From Parelaphostrongylus tenuis (lineage: Eukaryota > Nematoda > Chromadorea > Rhabditida > Metastrongylidae): 64,000 bases of DNA. Below the pieces are notes generated by a model. It was not told the origin of the DNA, searched no databases, and was given only the letters and a program-made list of their open reading frames with translations. Below are positions 12,901 through 23,954 of this stretch, one piece after another. Made by a program: the position numbers and the translations under genes. The number at the start of each line of letters is the position of its first letter. The stretch's first letter is position 1. The DNA is taken from positions 48,162 through 112,161 of the forward strand of contig JAHQIW010005342.1 of the NCBI GenBank assembly GCA_019055375.1. The letters are read 5' to 3'.

Positions 12901-13090
12901 TTTTTTCGATCCAATGTAAAAACATCTTTTCACAGAAAAAAGAGAAAGATGAAAAACCCATAGCTCTCCTTGAAGAAGAAAGGAATGACGAGCTAATGGA
13001 TCTCATGATCACAGAGGTTGAACCGACCTGATTTCATTTGAATTTTTATCGCTTCAAACCAAGCATCAATTTAGTATGCAGTGACAAGAG

Positions 13091-14449
13091 ATGAGAAACG
13101 TTCGTAATGAGTGTTCATTAGAAAGCTGTCTGATGGGATCGCCTGCCGATGAACCACCAAGCGAAGTTGAGAACCAGTCGCAATTATCAAAAGAAACCGA
13201 GGCACCTGGGAAGAATCAGAAAAATGAGGTATGCTGCTGCTGCAAGCTGCATGTGTGTTTTTACGCGCAAGTGGTTCGTACTGTAGATCACGGCACAGTT
13301 TGGTCACAACCTAACTATTTCATAGCTACCTAACTAGCAAATTATGGAAAGTAATAAACGTGGCGTCATAGCTCTGATCTAATCCACAACTTGTGCGGGC
13401 TTCACTTATCTGGTAATTTACTATTTGGTAAATGGCGAAGTCGAGTTTCGTACAGTTTTAGAAAATACCATGTGCACAATAACTAATTTTCACTAGACAG
13501 TCATTGGTAGCTAAGGAAAACATAGCAGCAAATAATACTAACCACTCATTTTACATACAAGTCATTGTACGCTTTACATAAAGAGTTATGTCCTTCACAG
13601 CGATTGTGTGCTAAAAAATTGAGCTACACTGTTTTTTGTGCTGAAGTTGAGCAATTGTGACGTGAAAAAAAAAGAAAATCGTTCAGATGATTGATGCCAT
13701 CTCTTTTGTCGGACAACAGCGCTCTGCTCCATGCTCAGCTGCCGTTCACTTCGTTTACTTTCTTTACGGCTGTTCTTTCACTCTCGCCGTTTCTATTACA
13801 TTGCTATGGTTGTGGCATCCAGTAGCATTTTCTGATTCCTAGCATCAAACTCTATCTAAAAATGCTCTCATCTTGGCAAAAACATTTAAGAACTAAAAAC
13901 TCATGTTAAATATTACTTAGTTTTACTCTATGTATATAAGGTTTGAATATCGAGTTTGAGATATGGTTCTATGACAGATCTAGGCAAACGCGTAAGCCGA
14001 GCACATAAGAAAAAAGAGCAAGTTCACAGTAGCAATGATGTTTTATTGAACAACTTTGTATTCAAGCTAAATTTCTGGGGATGGCCTCGTCCCGGCGACT
14101 TTAGTCTGCTTACCGTTGGTAACTCCCGAAGTAAATTTAATCGTTGTATAACATGAACTGCTGTGGTCCAACGGCTTGATTTATTCCCTCTCTTGGCTCC
14201 ATATATTGCACATGTCAAAGAACGACGTACACTGTGATTCAGAAAAATTAGCCCTGCACACCACCTTTGTTCCTTGCTTCGGCTTGCTTACTTGTCCTGA
14301 TTATAGTGGCATCCAGCGTTTGGAGGTCATTTGCATTGATATCGATATATACACTGGTACACACTAGCGATCGTCATACTGACTTCAAAGCACACAGTTC
14401 TGATGAGCCTAAGAGATCTTTTGCCAGACTCTTTGCAACCAATCGATAG
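13091..14449 (+). pseudogene. Downstream gene with acidic exon and hydrophobic exons (copy 1)
   Basis: Three exon-like pieces are conserved with copy 2. 13,091-13,228 begins MRNVRNEC, is rich in Ser, Pro and Glu (SPADEPPSEVENQSQLSKE) and ends before GTATGC. 13,687-13,842 follows TTCAG, contains a membrane-like stretch (VYFLYGCSFTLAVSITLLWL) and ends at a TAG. About 14,240-14,449 contains a second hydrophobic stretch (MFLASACLLVLIIVASSVW). Order and spacing match 36,765-38,170. Together they suggest a membrane-anchored protein, possibly more than one gene. The family is not recognised, and I cannot show one intact reading frame through the splices. Confidence 0.35.
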
Positions 14450-14994
14450 CTTGCAGTATAAGAATATTGTGTTGGGATTTGGTTGGAAAAGCAGGAGTAC
14501 GCATTTAGATGTACGCAAAAATTCGCTCTTGAACGAGTTTATTGACTTTGATACCAAGTGGCAATAGACTATTAATTCAGTTCTAATTACTGCAGTGAGT
14601 GCAATCAGCCTTCAAGTATGGAAACAAGAAAGCATTGAAATAAACACAACACAGTTAGCAAAACACTTCCTAATGCTGGTGGCAATGCGGTTTTGAAATG
14701 GGCAATTTGGTGAATAACATAACACATTTATTTATACACATAGGGCAATTGACCAGACATTTTTGCACCTTAGTTGATAATTACTCAGTTCGTTTGATTA
14801 TCAAGAAGTTGTTGCCTATTGTTGAAGACAAAAGAGCCCACCAATTGTGCAATAACCGGAATTAGAGCGTGGTACTCTGTAAAATACACTGAGGTGGAGT
14901 CGCAAAAGTGAATGCTCCGATGTGTCAACTCTTACAATATAAGAATTTATGGGCCTGCTTTCTCTTGTGGTGAGATGTTTGAAAGTTCTTGAGG

Positions 14995-15168
14995 CTTTTC
15001 TTTGTATCTTTCCTTCGAGTGCTTTATTAAGACCACGCTCAAATTTCAATAGATCCTTTCATTATTATTTGAGCAAACATGGTCATGTGGTCTGGTAAGG
15101 GCTCTTGTACAGCCAGAGTCACGTGTTTCGTCCTTACAGACTCATTAGCCGAGGAGACTCAGCTTTTC
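14995..15168. repeat. Family B inverted-repeat fragment specific to copy 1
   Basis: Copy 2 reads straight from GTTCTTAGGC to TTTTTATTGTCATACC (about 38,733-38,765). Copy 1 has ~170 bp inserted there, bounded by GGCTTTT and CAGCTTTT, possibly a short target duplication. The insert holds the family B arm (GGTCATGTGGTCTGGTAAGG, then CTCTTGTACAGCC) and a degraded hammerhead. Confidence 0.6.
15107..15150 (-). ncRNA. Degenerate hammerhead motif (family B)
   Basis: The minus strand keeps a partly paired stem II (GTC...GGAC), GAAA and the palindrome CACGTG. The core reads CTAATGA for CTGATGA and stem I is poorly paired. Confidence 0.55.
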
Positions 15169-15949
15169 ATTGTCATACCATTCATTGACCGAAACTTGTC
15201 TGACAGTGTCAACACCCGTCTTCATTGTGTATTCTAATGCTCCACAGTTTTCGTAGTAAGTTGTTCCTTCACCATACAAGGAAGTACACTCACTGATTGA
15301 CATAGCTTGCGAGTATCATGCGGAGTTATTCGTGAATTGAATGCTACTCCGACCTCAACCAGATTAGTGATTGAAAATGGAGCAAAAGTCTATCAATGCT
15401 CGATAAAAAAATTTGAGATATTCCAAAGAGATATCTACACTATGACTCTATCTTTACAAATATTTCAACTATTACGATACTTTACTTTGTTAGGTGGGCG
15501 AAAGTAGTACCGTAATCGAAGTGTATTGTTATACACATCTGTTCGCTCAATGTGCTCACCCTTTCAAACCTTTTGGGTCGCCCGGTGCAGATCATTCCCG
15601 AGATTTTAACTTTCGAATGATTATCTTACTCTCAGGAAAAGCAGAAACTTGTCCAGCAAAAAGGGCCGTTTCTTCATTTATTTCCTAGTGACATAGAATG
15701 ATCATTACTTACTTGGATACTGGACGGCCCTTCTTCACAATTAGTCCGGGTCTCAGCATAGTTACTATACGTTTTCTCTCTCGCGCAACTGTCGTCTATG
15801 GTAATGGTCTATTTCGAGCACGGTGACGTACGCGGTGCCCATTCCGCGGATCCAGGCTCGTAGCCATTCGTGGTTTCATGTGGTTGACGTTAACCTCAAA
15901 CACGTCCACCCATCGTTACGTGTCTTACAAAAGGGCGCTTGCAGTTTTG

Positions 15950-16960
15950 CGAGTCCACTTCTCCGTTCTTTTCTTTCGTCTGTCATGTGTTCCTTCTCAA
16001 AGATCAAAGCAGCACAAGCCGGCTAGACGTTGTGAGCTGCGGTTGACTTTTGAAAGAATTCGCTCAAGCGTCCTATGAGTAGTATGCAGACCTTTTAACG
16101 TGTTTGTAGTAATGCCCCACGTTTCTACTGTATAACGAAGCGCTGGGAGGACTGTCGATCGAAAAGGTTTGCGCGGAGTTTAGGGCCCCGCTACTAGGCC
16201 GGTGGATTCCTTGAGAAACCCAAATGCTGCCCGTGTTGTTCTCATTCTTCTGTCTAGTTCTTCTTTCATTTTAATCATTATGGACTCATCGAAAGTTCAA
16301 GGTACACTTACATGATAGTCTCCTTATTCAGAGAACAATTCAATTTGATTTTCTCACCTCCTTACCGTAGAATCTTTATGAACTTTGTACTCATTCTAAT
16401 TTTCGTAGCTCAGTCATTTTTCCCGCTTCGCTGAGTTCATTGAGAATCGCTTACCGCATCACTGACAATTTTTAAAAAGATGGCGATGTCGGTGATAAAA
16501 CGAATGTTTCAAGAAGATTTCCCATGACGTATGCTTTTCAGCAGATCAGTTTTGTCATCCCACTGCAGTGTGGCGGTAAACATATTTGACGATATAGTGT
16601 GGTCTTGTCGAACCTATATTTCGGTGGCTATGGCGATTAGTCGATGAAAGAGCCGTACTTTCATGCTGCAGTTTCGGTAGCAGTCTTCTGATATACGCTT
16701 ATAGGTCCGGTCTACATCACAGTCTACGAGCGGTGATGAGATTGCATTTGTTTCTACTCTACTGAACGCCTTCTCATGGTCATTAATAGTTAGTGTGAGA
16801 GGCATGCGGTGCTCCCAAAGGACTTCAGTGACCCACGAAAGACGAGATACGTCATGATTTGGAAAGTTGCTCAACTTTAATAGATTCGTTGATAAAGCAT
16901 ACAAGAGCATGTAAGTGATGCCGTGCAATTCGCCCAAAAACAGTCATTGGTTGTACTCCA
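15950..16960 (-). pseudogene. RTE-type LINE remnant, minus strand (copy 1)
   Basis: The minus strand reads, from 16,960 down: a frame of 107 codons (16,937-16,614) holding the first catalytic region (NDHEKAFSRVETNA) and CYRNCSMKVRLFHR; then, near 16,130-16,190, the FRSTVLPALRYTVETW block after the polymerase core; then TTHRTLERILSKVNR and SQRLAG near 16,000-16,090. It belongs to a different RTE subfamily from the element at 41.4-43.3 kb, judging by the C-terminal motifs. Frameshifts and stops are frequent. The same fossil occurs at 39,500-40,760. Confidence 0.75.
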
Positions 16961-17244
16961 CGGTGCAAAAGTCCCTCCCTTCCTTTCATTCTCCGGTCAA
17001 TAAATTCGCAGTTGGTGGATAGCTGACTACGCGAATTTAAAAGTGCTCCACCAAAGCTGTTCCAGAATTGTAGGGCTTTGAAAATTCAGTGCCTTACAGT
17101 AATGCTTTGAAAGTTATAATCCTTACATCAGAAACCATGAACTGTCGATACTGTTCCGGTTTTGCTAACCATCTCATCTGCTGTTTTCTAAAAGGTGATC
17201 GTATATATTATTTATGAAAAGCGAGCAGTATGGTATTTCTTAAT

Positions 17245-17486
17245 TACTGGCCAATAACAATCGAGTGTACAACATTGCCGATCTAGAGGTTTTTTTCAAT
17301 TGACGGCACGCGTGAATAACCTGTCTGCGCCCTCTATTTGTAAGAGGACGAGGGCCCCCGAGAGGATTGGCTAAGACAAAGGGTACTGCCTAACTGACGA
17401 AGTTGTCAAGGCCGAAACACGTGCGTTGCGCTCTATCGGTTGTCCATAACAGAGCACGTGTATGGCTGAAAAACATGATTATCAGA
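17245..17486. repeat. Family B inverted-repeat element, long variant
   Basis: It begins near CCAATAACAATCGAGTGTAC and ends GATTATCAG. Other copies are at 29,735-29,975 and 40,858-41,098. The right end matches the TIR of the complete family B element at 29,481-29,664 (GTAATTATCAGGCA type). It directly abuts the tRNA-bearing TIR element that starts at 17,487. Confidence 0.7.
17386..17431 (+). ncRNA. Hammerhead-like motif (family B), nearly complete core
   Basis: CTGACGA, a stem II region ending GGCC, GAAA and the self-complementary CACGTG are present in the right order, followed by GTTGCGC. Stem II pairs weakly (AGTT against GGCC). The base before the cleavage point has changed (CACGTGCG where CACGTGTC would be expected), so activity is doubtful. 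Confidence 0.65.
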
Positions 17487-17790
17487 TATATACCTAAGAG
17501 AATTGAGTGGTGAGCAAGAACACAAAAAATACAACATTAATTAATGATTAGTTAGTGCAATGGCTGTCAGTTTAACTGTGTTTATAAAGCGAAATCGCAT
17601 ACTCGACCACACCTGTTGAAGGTTGGTAGCTGATAGCTAACGTAGAGGTGTTGAGGAATAAGTAACGGCGCAAATTCGAATCGGCAGTGTAGTGGTACAG
17701 AACGCGTCCGCGACGGAGAGGATGAAACAAGGGTTTGATTCCCTCCCGAGACAGCGTTTTTGCTCACCATGCAATTCTCCTAGGTATATA
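17487..17790 (+). mobile_element. TIR element carrying a tRNA-like sequence (family D, copy 1)
   Basis: Terminal inverted repeats of about 34 bp bound the element: left 17,487-17,520 (TATATACCTAAGAG, AATTGAGTGGTGAGCAAGAA) and right 17,757-17,790 (the complement of TATATACCTAGGAG, AATTGCATGGTGAGCAA). Flanks allow a TA target duplication as for Tc1/mariner elements. Inside, 17,680-17,753 is tRNA-like: A-box TAGTGGTACAGAACGCG and B-box GGGTTTGATTCC. There is no transposase, so it is non-autonomous. The counterpart in copy 2 is 41,099-41,400. Confidence 0.75.
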
Positions 17791-17819
17791 TAAAGCATAA
17801 TAACACCGCGAAGAATGTA

Positions 17820-17880
17820 GTAATTACTAGAAATTTCGTGCATCAGATATACCATATCTTTATGTACATTGAATTGATTC
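17820..17880 (-). pseudogene. Stub of the RTE preserved in duplication copy 2
   Basis: The minus strand encodes VHKDMVYLMHEISS, matching the N-terminal SVHKDKIYLIHEI of the reading frame ending at 43,338. It lies at the collinear position. The rest of the element (about 1.9 kb) is missing here, which suggests that the RTE was present before the duplication and was deleted from copy 1. Confidence 0.7.
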
Positions 17881-17907
17881 TTTTTTTTTTGGGAGGGGGG
17901 GGGGGGA
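17880..17907. repeat. Homopolymer tract T/G
   Basis: A run of about 10-12 T is followed by GGGA and 12 G. The family D element in copy 2 has a 12-C run at 41,373-41,384. Such runs are prone to slippage and sequencing error. Confidence 0.8.
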
Positions 17908-18486
17908 ATTTTATACGTAGTTGTTAGGAAACGCTGAATGTTAAAATGATGAGCAGCACATGACACAAATATTCAATGCACTTGTGAGGTTGACTTGAGA
18001 ATTCCTTCTTCTGCCCTAGCGCCTTTAAAGTTTCTCCAATGGAAACAAATGACTTTTAGCAGTCACTCGGTAACTGAAAAATTACGACCTCAACACTGAG
18101 CTTGGCGCTTGAAAAGACTTCTCGGTACGCTGTAGCAACGAAGAATAATTAGGTTTCGTAAACGGACGATACAGCATGTTTTGAACTGCGCTCACTCTTT
18201 GTTTAATTTGTTCACTTTTTTGTGAGACAAAGTTCTTTTACAAGAGGTTTAGCAATTGCTTGGCGGCGTAAAAAGTAGCAACCTTGATAGAAAGCTTCGT
18301 TTTCTCAAAAGAAAACCTTTTCATTGGGCTGTAGCAACGAGAGAGAGAACGCTTCACAGTAGGCGCGCATTTTTCTCTCGGCTAGAGACTTACTAGGCTT
18401 TTTAGCAATTTCATTACCATTTGATTGCACTTGAATTAGTTGGCGTTGCTTGAACTGCATACCAGGTTCAAAGGATAGAATCACTT

Positions 18487-18845
18487 CTATCATCTGTCGT
18501 CCCGTTGATCGTTGAGTGGCTCGAGCGGGCACCAACAACACTTCCATTTTTTCCAATCGCGTACAACAATAGTCCAGTGGATCCTTCCCGCTCTAAGGAT
18601 TTGTTGAGCATCATATCTCTCTTCATATTTTTCTTCTGTGCTTGTCGTGAAGAAATCGGAGCCTCGGGGCGGTGGCCTACTGTGGGGTGTTTGATTTTCT
18701 AAGAAATCCAGTCGGTAACGGATCTCGTTCATTGGTCACCGCTGAAGGGCATCACGTGTCTAGCCCACCTTATTTTCGATATGTTGGCCTGTAGAACGGC
18801 GTCCTTGATTCTCCGATCGTTGATGCAGGTCGGAACTTTAGTGGG
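18487..18845 (-). pseudogene. RTE-type LINE 3' end fragment
   Basis: The minus strand reads the extreme C-terminus of the same RTE subfamily as 41.4-43.3 kb: GSDFFTTSTEEKYEERYD, then HWTIVVRDWKKWKCCW and LEPLNDQRDDR before a stop. Similarity continues upstream into the GHVMR-type block to about 18,845. It is a 5'-truncated insertion of about 360 bp, the usual outcome of target-primed reverse transcription. It lies just outside the duplication. Confidence 0.85.
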
Positions 18846-20832
18846 TAGTATATGATGAAAATCAGAGGCTACTACCTAAAGAACGACAAAACAAAATTTT
18901 TTCTGTAGTCACGTAAGACCTAGAAATTTTTTCAAAACAAAGAAAGACCTCTAAATACTTAGCAAAAATTGTAACCTTTAGGGCGACAGTTTCAAGCGCT
19001 ACGCCGAGCGCGATTTTCATTCTTTATTGAGGAATTGTCCTTCTGTCTCGAGAACCACCTATATGAAACAGTATTTCTAATAATGGCAAAGATTATGGAG
19101 ACAAGAAGCAGGACCTTCTGGTTCCGCGCTTCTTTTTTCATTTGTGAATGCATGGGAGAGCCCTAGTGCTGTAGCGAAGAGAATATCGGCCCTCAACCTT
19201 TTTCTCCTAAAGATGATCATGCTGCACTGGAATATAACAGATAAGAATGCACCTGAAGAGTAAAGAGGTGGAGATGATTTACTATTTTCGTTTCTTCCTC
19301 CAGTTTTGCTGCTATTGAGAATATGCTGCAAAACAAACCAAACGAGGCCAATGGATGCTCGAAGTGCTGAGGAAAGTGAGGAGCAGGAAGAAAAAGTATT
19401 TTGTAAAAGTACGATCGGATGCTTACTAATTAGTCTGTGAAAAATTAGATATTACTAACTGTTGATTGTAAAAAGTACAGATCTGCGCAATAATAGCAGA
19501 TTGCTGACCGGTGGTGACTTATGAGCAAAAGTAAATTGCTGTTGACCATTGTGCATTGCACAAAATGTGTTGAATAACCATGTACATGATTGTTGAAAAT
19601 GTGCAGTAATTGTTGAAAATGTGTATTGTTCTCAAGTATGTTTTTTCTTCTTAAGAACTAGAGTCTTTTAGGAGAACCTGGGATTTTTCACTAAATAACT
19701 TCAATCAAATTCGTTCTAAAATTAATGTACTTTTTCTAAAGACGGTCGCCTTGGAAAAACAGGATTTTTTGTCAAAGTATCAGCAAATGCACATATGACT
19801 TGAAAGAACGAGCTAGTTATTCGGAAAGCAAAGTGCAGCATTCTTTCCGTTGCTGTAAAGCAGTGAAAAATCTTTTCTCACCAAACCTAGCTCGAAACTA
19901 CTCCTTCCTAGGTTGTAAAATGACTACAGAAACATAGAAAGTAAACAGCGGAACTAAACAGAAAAATGAATGAATGGAAATGAATATCAGTATTAAAAGT
20001 CGTTAGGGATATGCTCCTTTTTGTAAGGACGTATTTCTTCGTTAATTACTGGAAATTTTTCGACAGTTGAGCAGCCTTTACATTGAATATTCTCATGTGA
20101 AACTTACCTATGATATTCCACTATACCCGCAAACGTAGTGCCTCTTAGTAGTCTAAATGTCATCATATAAATTGAAGATTTCCATTAATGACATGCTCCG
20201 AAACAAGCTACTCAGCATGCCGCGTGGAGATCGCTTATTTCGGATCGATAAATTTAACTACTGAATTAGACGGTGCCCTAATTTTAATAATTAGTCTGAC
20301 TAGACAGCATGGGAACATCATGAAACTACAGAATAGACTGCTTTGTCGCTCTGCGACCGCCACCAAAGTCTATGTTCTGCGTATTTTCCGAAAAAATTTT
20401 GAAGACTTTTTCGCGTTGGGCATACTGTAAATTCTAGCACAACTCCCAAAGAAAAGTATCAGTCAACTATTATTCCCCTTTTCCTTCACACTCGTGATAT
20501 ACATCTGCTATTATTATCAAAATTGTTTGCGTACAGAAGATATTACACCGACTGTCTGGCGAAACTTGATACTTGTTTTACTGCCCGTATTGTCGCGCGC
20601 AATATTTTTAACTGATAACTCTTCCACTCTCTCTACTTTTTACACTATCATCTGGTTTTTTGCGCAATCAGATCCGACGTATTAGTAATAATGAGCAAAC
20701 ATAGCAAATGTATGGTTCTGTGCATCCAGGCTGAACCTGCTAATGAAACCGTTTTGGTAGTAATATTTTTCCTTTATTTCGGTGTTTTCGGTGAGACCAC
20801 CCTCAAATTTAGCATACCTCATATCTTATAAA
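18846..20832. other. No gene recognised
   Basis: AT-rich sequence with short unrelated frames. I see no conserved motif, repeat copy or splice-bounded exon. Confidence 0.5.
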
Positions 20833-21057
20833 TGCTATTCGAGCCAACCTGTCATATGGTCCGCTAAATGGGCTTTTCTAGAGTCCGATACACGTCGATC
20901 TTACAGACCGAAAAGGGGACTGGAGCACCCACAAAGGATTGGCTAAAAAGACGACGGGTTGCTGCACGACTGACGAGACTGTAAGGTTGAACCACCTGTA
21001 TCGGGCTGTACAAGAGCCCATTTAACAGACCACATGACAAGTTGGCTCAAATAGCAA
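20833..21057. mobile_element. Family B inverted-repeat element
   Basis: Arms of about 45 bp are inverted: 20,833-20,880 (TGCTATTCGAGCCAACCTGT...AAATGGGCTTTT) and 21,011-21,057 (the complement of TGCTATTTGAGCCAACTTGT...AAATGGGCTCTT). The right half carries a hammerhead-like motif at 20,964-21,006. There is no coding capacity. Confidence 0.8.
20964..21006 (+). ncRNA. Degenerate hammerhead motif (family B)
   Basis: CTGACGA is intact, but GAAA reads GAAC, stem II is weak and the palindromic stem III has decayed to CCACCTGTA. Confidence 0.5.
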
Positions 21058-21784
21058 CTATAAGTGATATTTTTGTTCTTTGTCGAGCCATTCGTCTTCT
21101 ACAGAGGTTTGAGCCAATGCCAGAGGACGAGTAGCTTGATATTAGTATACTGATAAAAAAATGAGCCACATATAGGCCACAAATAGTCGTATCAAGATTC
21201 TCTATCCGTTACAAACGCCATATCTCGACCCACAATGAACTATATCAGTTTTGGCAAAGTCTTGTAAACTTCATCAGTAGGTACAAACGGAATCATTCAT
21301 GTTGACGGCGCCCTAGCTTCTGAAATCACAAGTGATTTCGTCCGGCTGTTTGCTGTCGTAGTTCATATCAAGGAGAATCAACTTTGAGTAAGTAGGATTC
21401 CACCAGACAGAACGAGACAGTCTTTTTAGTGTAATCGTCCATTGACTGCTACACCTCTGTTACAAATGTTTAATACTCTTACTTTTAGAAATTTATACTT
21501 CCAGATTTGTAACAGTTGCTAAACAATGCTCTCAGTTTTTCAGTTAAGAATTAGACGGTCATACAAATTTTCGTTGATCCTTTAATGTAGCAGCACGAAA
21601 TTAATGAAAAAAGCCAGAAGAAAGAATTATTAAACATGCCTGAATTAATTCAAGCGGAAACGGTTAACTAAGATTGGAGCTTAAAGCGCAAAAACTACTT
21701 TTCGATCACCCGGGCCAGGCCGTTGACGGCTGGCGGCTGACAGAAACATGCGCTGTAGCGTGAAAAGAGCGATGTGTAAAATGG

Positions 21785-21858
21785 GCGTCAGTAGTGTAAC
21801 GGATAGAACACGTACTCCCGGAAAGAGTGAGGTGCGGATTCCAGTCCCGCCCGACGCG
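21785..21858 (+). repeat. tRNA-like sequence of family D
   Basis: GCGTC and GACGC pair as an acceptor stem. An A-box-like AGTAGTGTAACGGATAG, an ACTC/GAGT anticodon-like stem with a 7-nt loop, and a B-box-like GGATTCCAGTCC follow in tRNA order. The flanks (TGCGCTGTAGCGTGAAAAGAG upstream, TTTTGCACATCACTT downstream) match, in inverse orientation, those around 3,476-3,549, so the two are copies of one repeat. Confidence 0.6.
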
Positions 21859-21899
21859 AAAGTTTTGCACATCACTTCACATCAATGAGTATCTATTTG

Positions 21900-23734
21900 G
21901 AACATCATACACCGCTAGAAGCGGTTAAATAATAGAAAGAATGTCATTTGATCTATACTTTTCGAAACTTTTTCAACCTCTTTCTAAAAAAAAATGGGAA
22001 GGGAGCAACAGTGTGCACACTGAGATCAACAGTGCTCTACTATCCGTAGTATTGAAATAGCGATGGACATTGCAACTCCTCCGTTTCCGATAACTCTGAT
22101 CTTCCTAATGTTCATCGCTTTACAGTTATAGTGATCCCATACTTTGGAACATTGTTTCGCTTCATATGTTTCAGGTGCGCAAAAAACACTTCACATAATT
22201 GTTTATAGTCGCAAATGTTAATCGCAAAGCTTGTTCTCTCTCAGAAATGTCATAAATAACATCTTCATCGTATTCCTCTAACCTACAGTTAGTTTACGAC
22301 TCTTTAAATCTTCTTTTTTTACTTATATGATGCCACACTGATTGATCGGTAAGCCTCCTAGACGCACCTGGTGGAAAGCTTCCAGACCGGAATCTTCTAT
22401 TGTCATTCAAAGAGTGCTATGGGAAGCGAACACCAGAAATTTCAATAATTTATGGCGAATTTTCTGAGTTTTGATATGAGAAAAAAGGTTAATCTAATTT
22501 CTCCTGAGTTCAGCACTCACAGTTCGGACCATCGATAAGTCGGTGGCAACAGTTTTCTAATTGCCAAGAACTAACTATTGCTCTACGAAGATTTGTAGTT
22601 GTCGGAGCTCACATGAAGGCATTAAGCTCGAAGTTTATCAGTGTTTAGCACTGGGTACCAAATAGCAACCTTTCACTCTGATCTTCCTTACAAAGCTATT
22701 TACAGTGCCCATCATTCTAGCAATCATCACCTATAACAATAGCAAATGATCAGGCAAACTAAATTTAACTCTGGCAATAATCACCATTCACATATGTGCA
22801 TCTAGAAATCCATGGTCACACATCTGCGCTGTTACTTGGTACTTATCGTTCAGCCCTTTTCAAGTTAAGTTTCTGTTGATTCGTCTTTGTTCACGGGCTT
22901 GAGATTCTGTTGGCATACTGTCGAACTGCACATATATGCAGTACGTTGGGAAGTCGCAGATGCACGCAACGAATACTGACTAACACGCTGTAGCTGAGAG
23001 ACAAATTATTGCTCTTAGACGTGTCGTGCTTTGATGCCCACAACTTCTGCTTACCAGACTGGGTAGTAGTACGAGAGGACGTCTTATCTGCTTCGGCCTG
23101 AACGTGCCTGAATGGAAGAGCATTAAGTGTGTTATCAGCTATAGTTACTCTTCTCGTGTGGTGTAAATGCTCTACTTTCTGTTAGAGCGTTGACTTTCCA
23201 CCTAAGACGAGGCGTGATCGAGCGGCAGGCAAAGCGCATTATTTTTGCAGTTTGTTTTTCTTAATGAGTATCATGCCTTTATAGTCACTAAAGCGGATAT
23301 TGTGATTAGTAAAATACAGAATATCACTGGAAAGACTGCAAGAAAATTATCGGTAGCAGGAGCAACGTTTGAGCTTCTCACCAGCAGTATAGCATTCGAA
23401 TGCTTTTTGAAAGTGCCATCTATGTTGTACAATTTATTTGTCATTGTAAAGGTTTTTTTGTGTTTGTGCCTGCTGTTGTAAAGAGTTGTTTCGAAATGTG
23501 CGCTTCTAATAGATTTCGGTTCTTTATGGAGTATGTAAAGATACAAAAAATAAAGGCTAAGACAATAATGATTTGAGTTGGACAAAAAATTATATAAGTC
23601 TATGAAATGAGTGCCAGATTTGTATCGGCGCTCGCTCCTAATGCAAAACACGTAAGTAAGCCGACACGAGGCTCAATGTCCTTTATTCCTCTGAGGTTCA
23701 TGAGAGTCTTGTAACAAATCTCAAGACCGACTGT
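21900..23734. other. No gene recognised
   Basis: No supported gene. A 13-nt stretch near 23,071 (AGTACGAGAGGAC) resembles the ribosomal sarcin-ricin loop, but nothing around it looks like rRNA. Confidence 0.5.
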
Positions 23735-23828
23735 CTATTTATCTCGGCATGTTTCAGTAATTCTTATTTCTTCTTTTTTCTTAAGCACGGCACGAGGTGT
23801 TGAATCCAAACTTTATTCACACAATCAA

Positions 23829-23867
23829 ACAGCTAACGTTTCGGCAGGTCGCCTTCGTCAGAGCCGT
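23829..23867 (-). ncRNA. Hammerhead ribozyme, family C, intact core
   Basis: The minus strand reads ACGGCT, CTGACGA, an extra A, stem II GGC/GCC with loop GACCT, GAA, then ACGT, T, and AGCTGT. Stem I pairs over 6 bp with one G-T wobble. All catalytic core bases are present and the cleavage triplet is GTT. Stem III is just the self-complementary ACGT with no loop, a minimal form known from Penelope-type hammerheads, expected to work best as a dimer. Confidence 0.8.
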
Positions 23868-23914
23868 ATTTATTATGTCTTCCACTGAATGAACAAGTGA
23901 AGACATATAATAAA

Positions 23915-23954
23915 AGCGGCTCTGACGAAGACGACCTGCCAAAATGTTAGCTGT
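23915..23954 (+). ncRNA. Damaged partner hammerhead in the opposite arm (family C)
   Basis: CTGACGA and stem I (GGCT/AGCT) are kept. The GAAA box reads AAAA (G12 lost) and ACGT has become ATGT, so this arm is probably inactive. Confidence 0.7.

Larger units (their letters stand above)
9113..13031 (+). pseudogene. Multi-exon coiled-coil protein gene, broken (copy 1)
   Basis: Exons recovered by AG/GT borders and comparison with copy 2: 9,113-9,360 (LRREVEELKTMLMQDMEL...ELVSSRTY), 9,470-9,582 (RIAELHEYENKTVAGYE), 9,628-9,701, 12,206-12,323 (SKQLVIERQASESAEKC), and a terminal exon 12,936-13,031 (KKEKDEKPIALLEEERND...) ending at a TGA. The product is rich in Glu, Lys, Arg, Leu and Ala with heptad-like spacing, i.e. 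coiled coil; no named family is recognised. Breaks: an extra base near 9,264 shifts frame before the ANELVSS block, and a stop falls a few codons later. The 432-bp family C insertion sits in the last intron. Copy 2 has different breaks. Two RTE-derived stretches occupy the long third intron. Confidence 0.6.
7268..18048. repeat. Segmental duplication, copy 1
   Basis: About 10.8 kb here aligns collinearly with 31,636-43,566, by eye at roughly 80-90% identity with many small indels. It opens at ATAAGTGACGGATTCTGCAC in both copies and fades out after the GCAGCACATGA...CAAAT tract. Main differences: copy 1 has the 12,460-12,891 insertion and the 14,995-15,168 insertion. Copy 2 lacks about 400 bp equivalent to 10,635-11,040, and has the large RTE at 41.4-43.3 kb of which copy 1 keeps only a stub. 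Shared transposon fossils show that most insertions predate the duplication. Confidence 0.9.

Noticed and set aside
14398..14430. CTGATGAGCCTAAGAG as a hammerhead core
   Set aside because: No stem II closure followed by GAAA, and copy 2 has lost the C; it lies within a conserved exon-like frame.
23071..23083. AGTACGAGAGGAC, identical to the ribosomal sarcin-ricin loop core
   Set aside because: Flanking sequence on both sides does not resemble 23S, 28S or mitochondrial LSU rRNA, so a 13-nt match is most likely chance.
23271..23651. 126-codon minus-strand frame
   Set aside because: Composition looks like translated AT-rich noncoding DNA; no motif or splice context.
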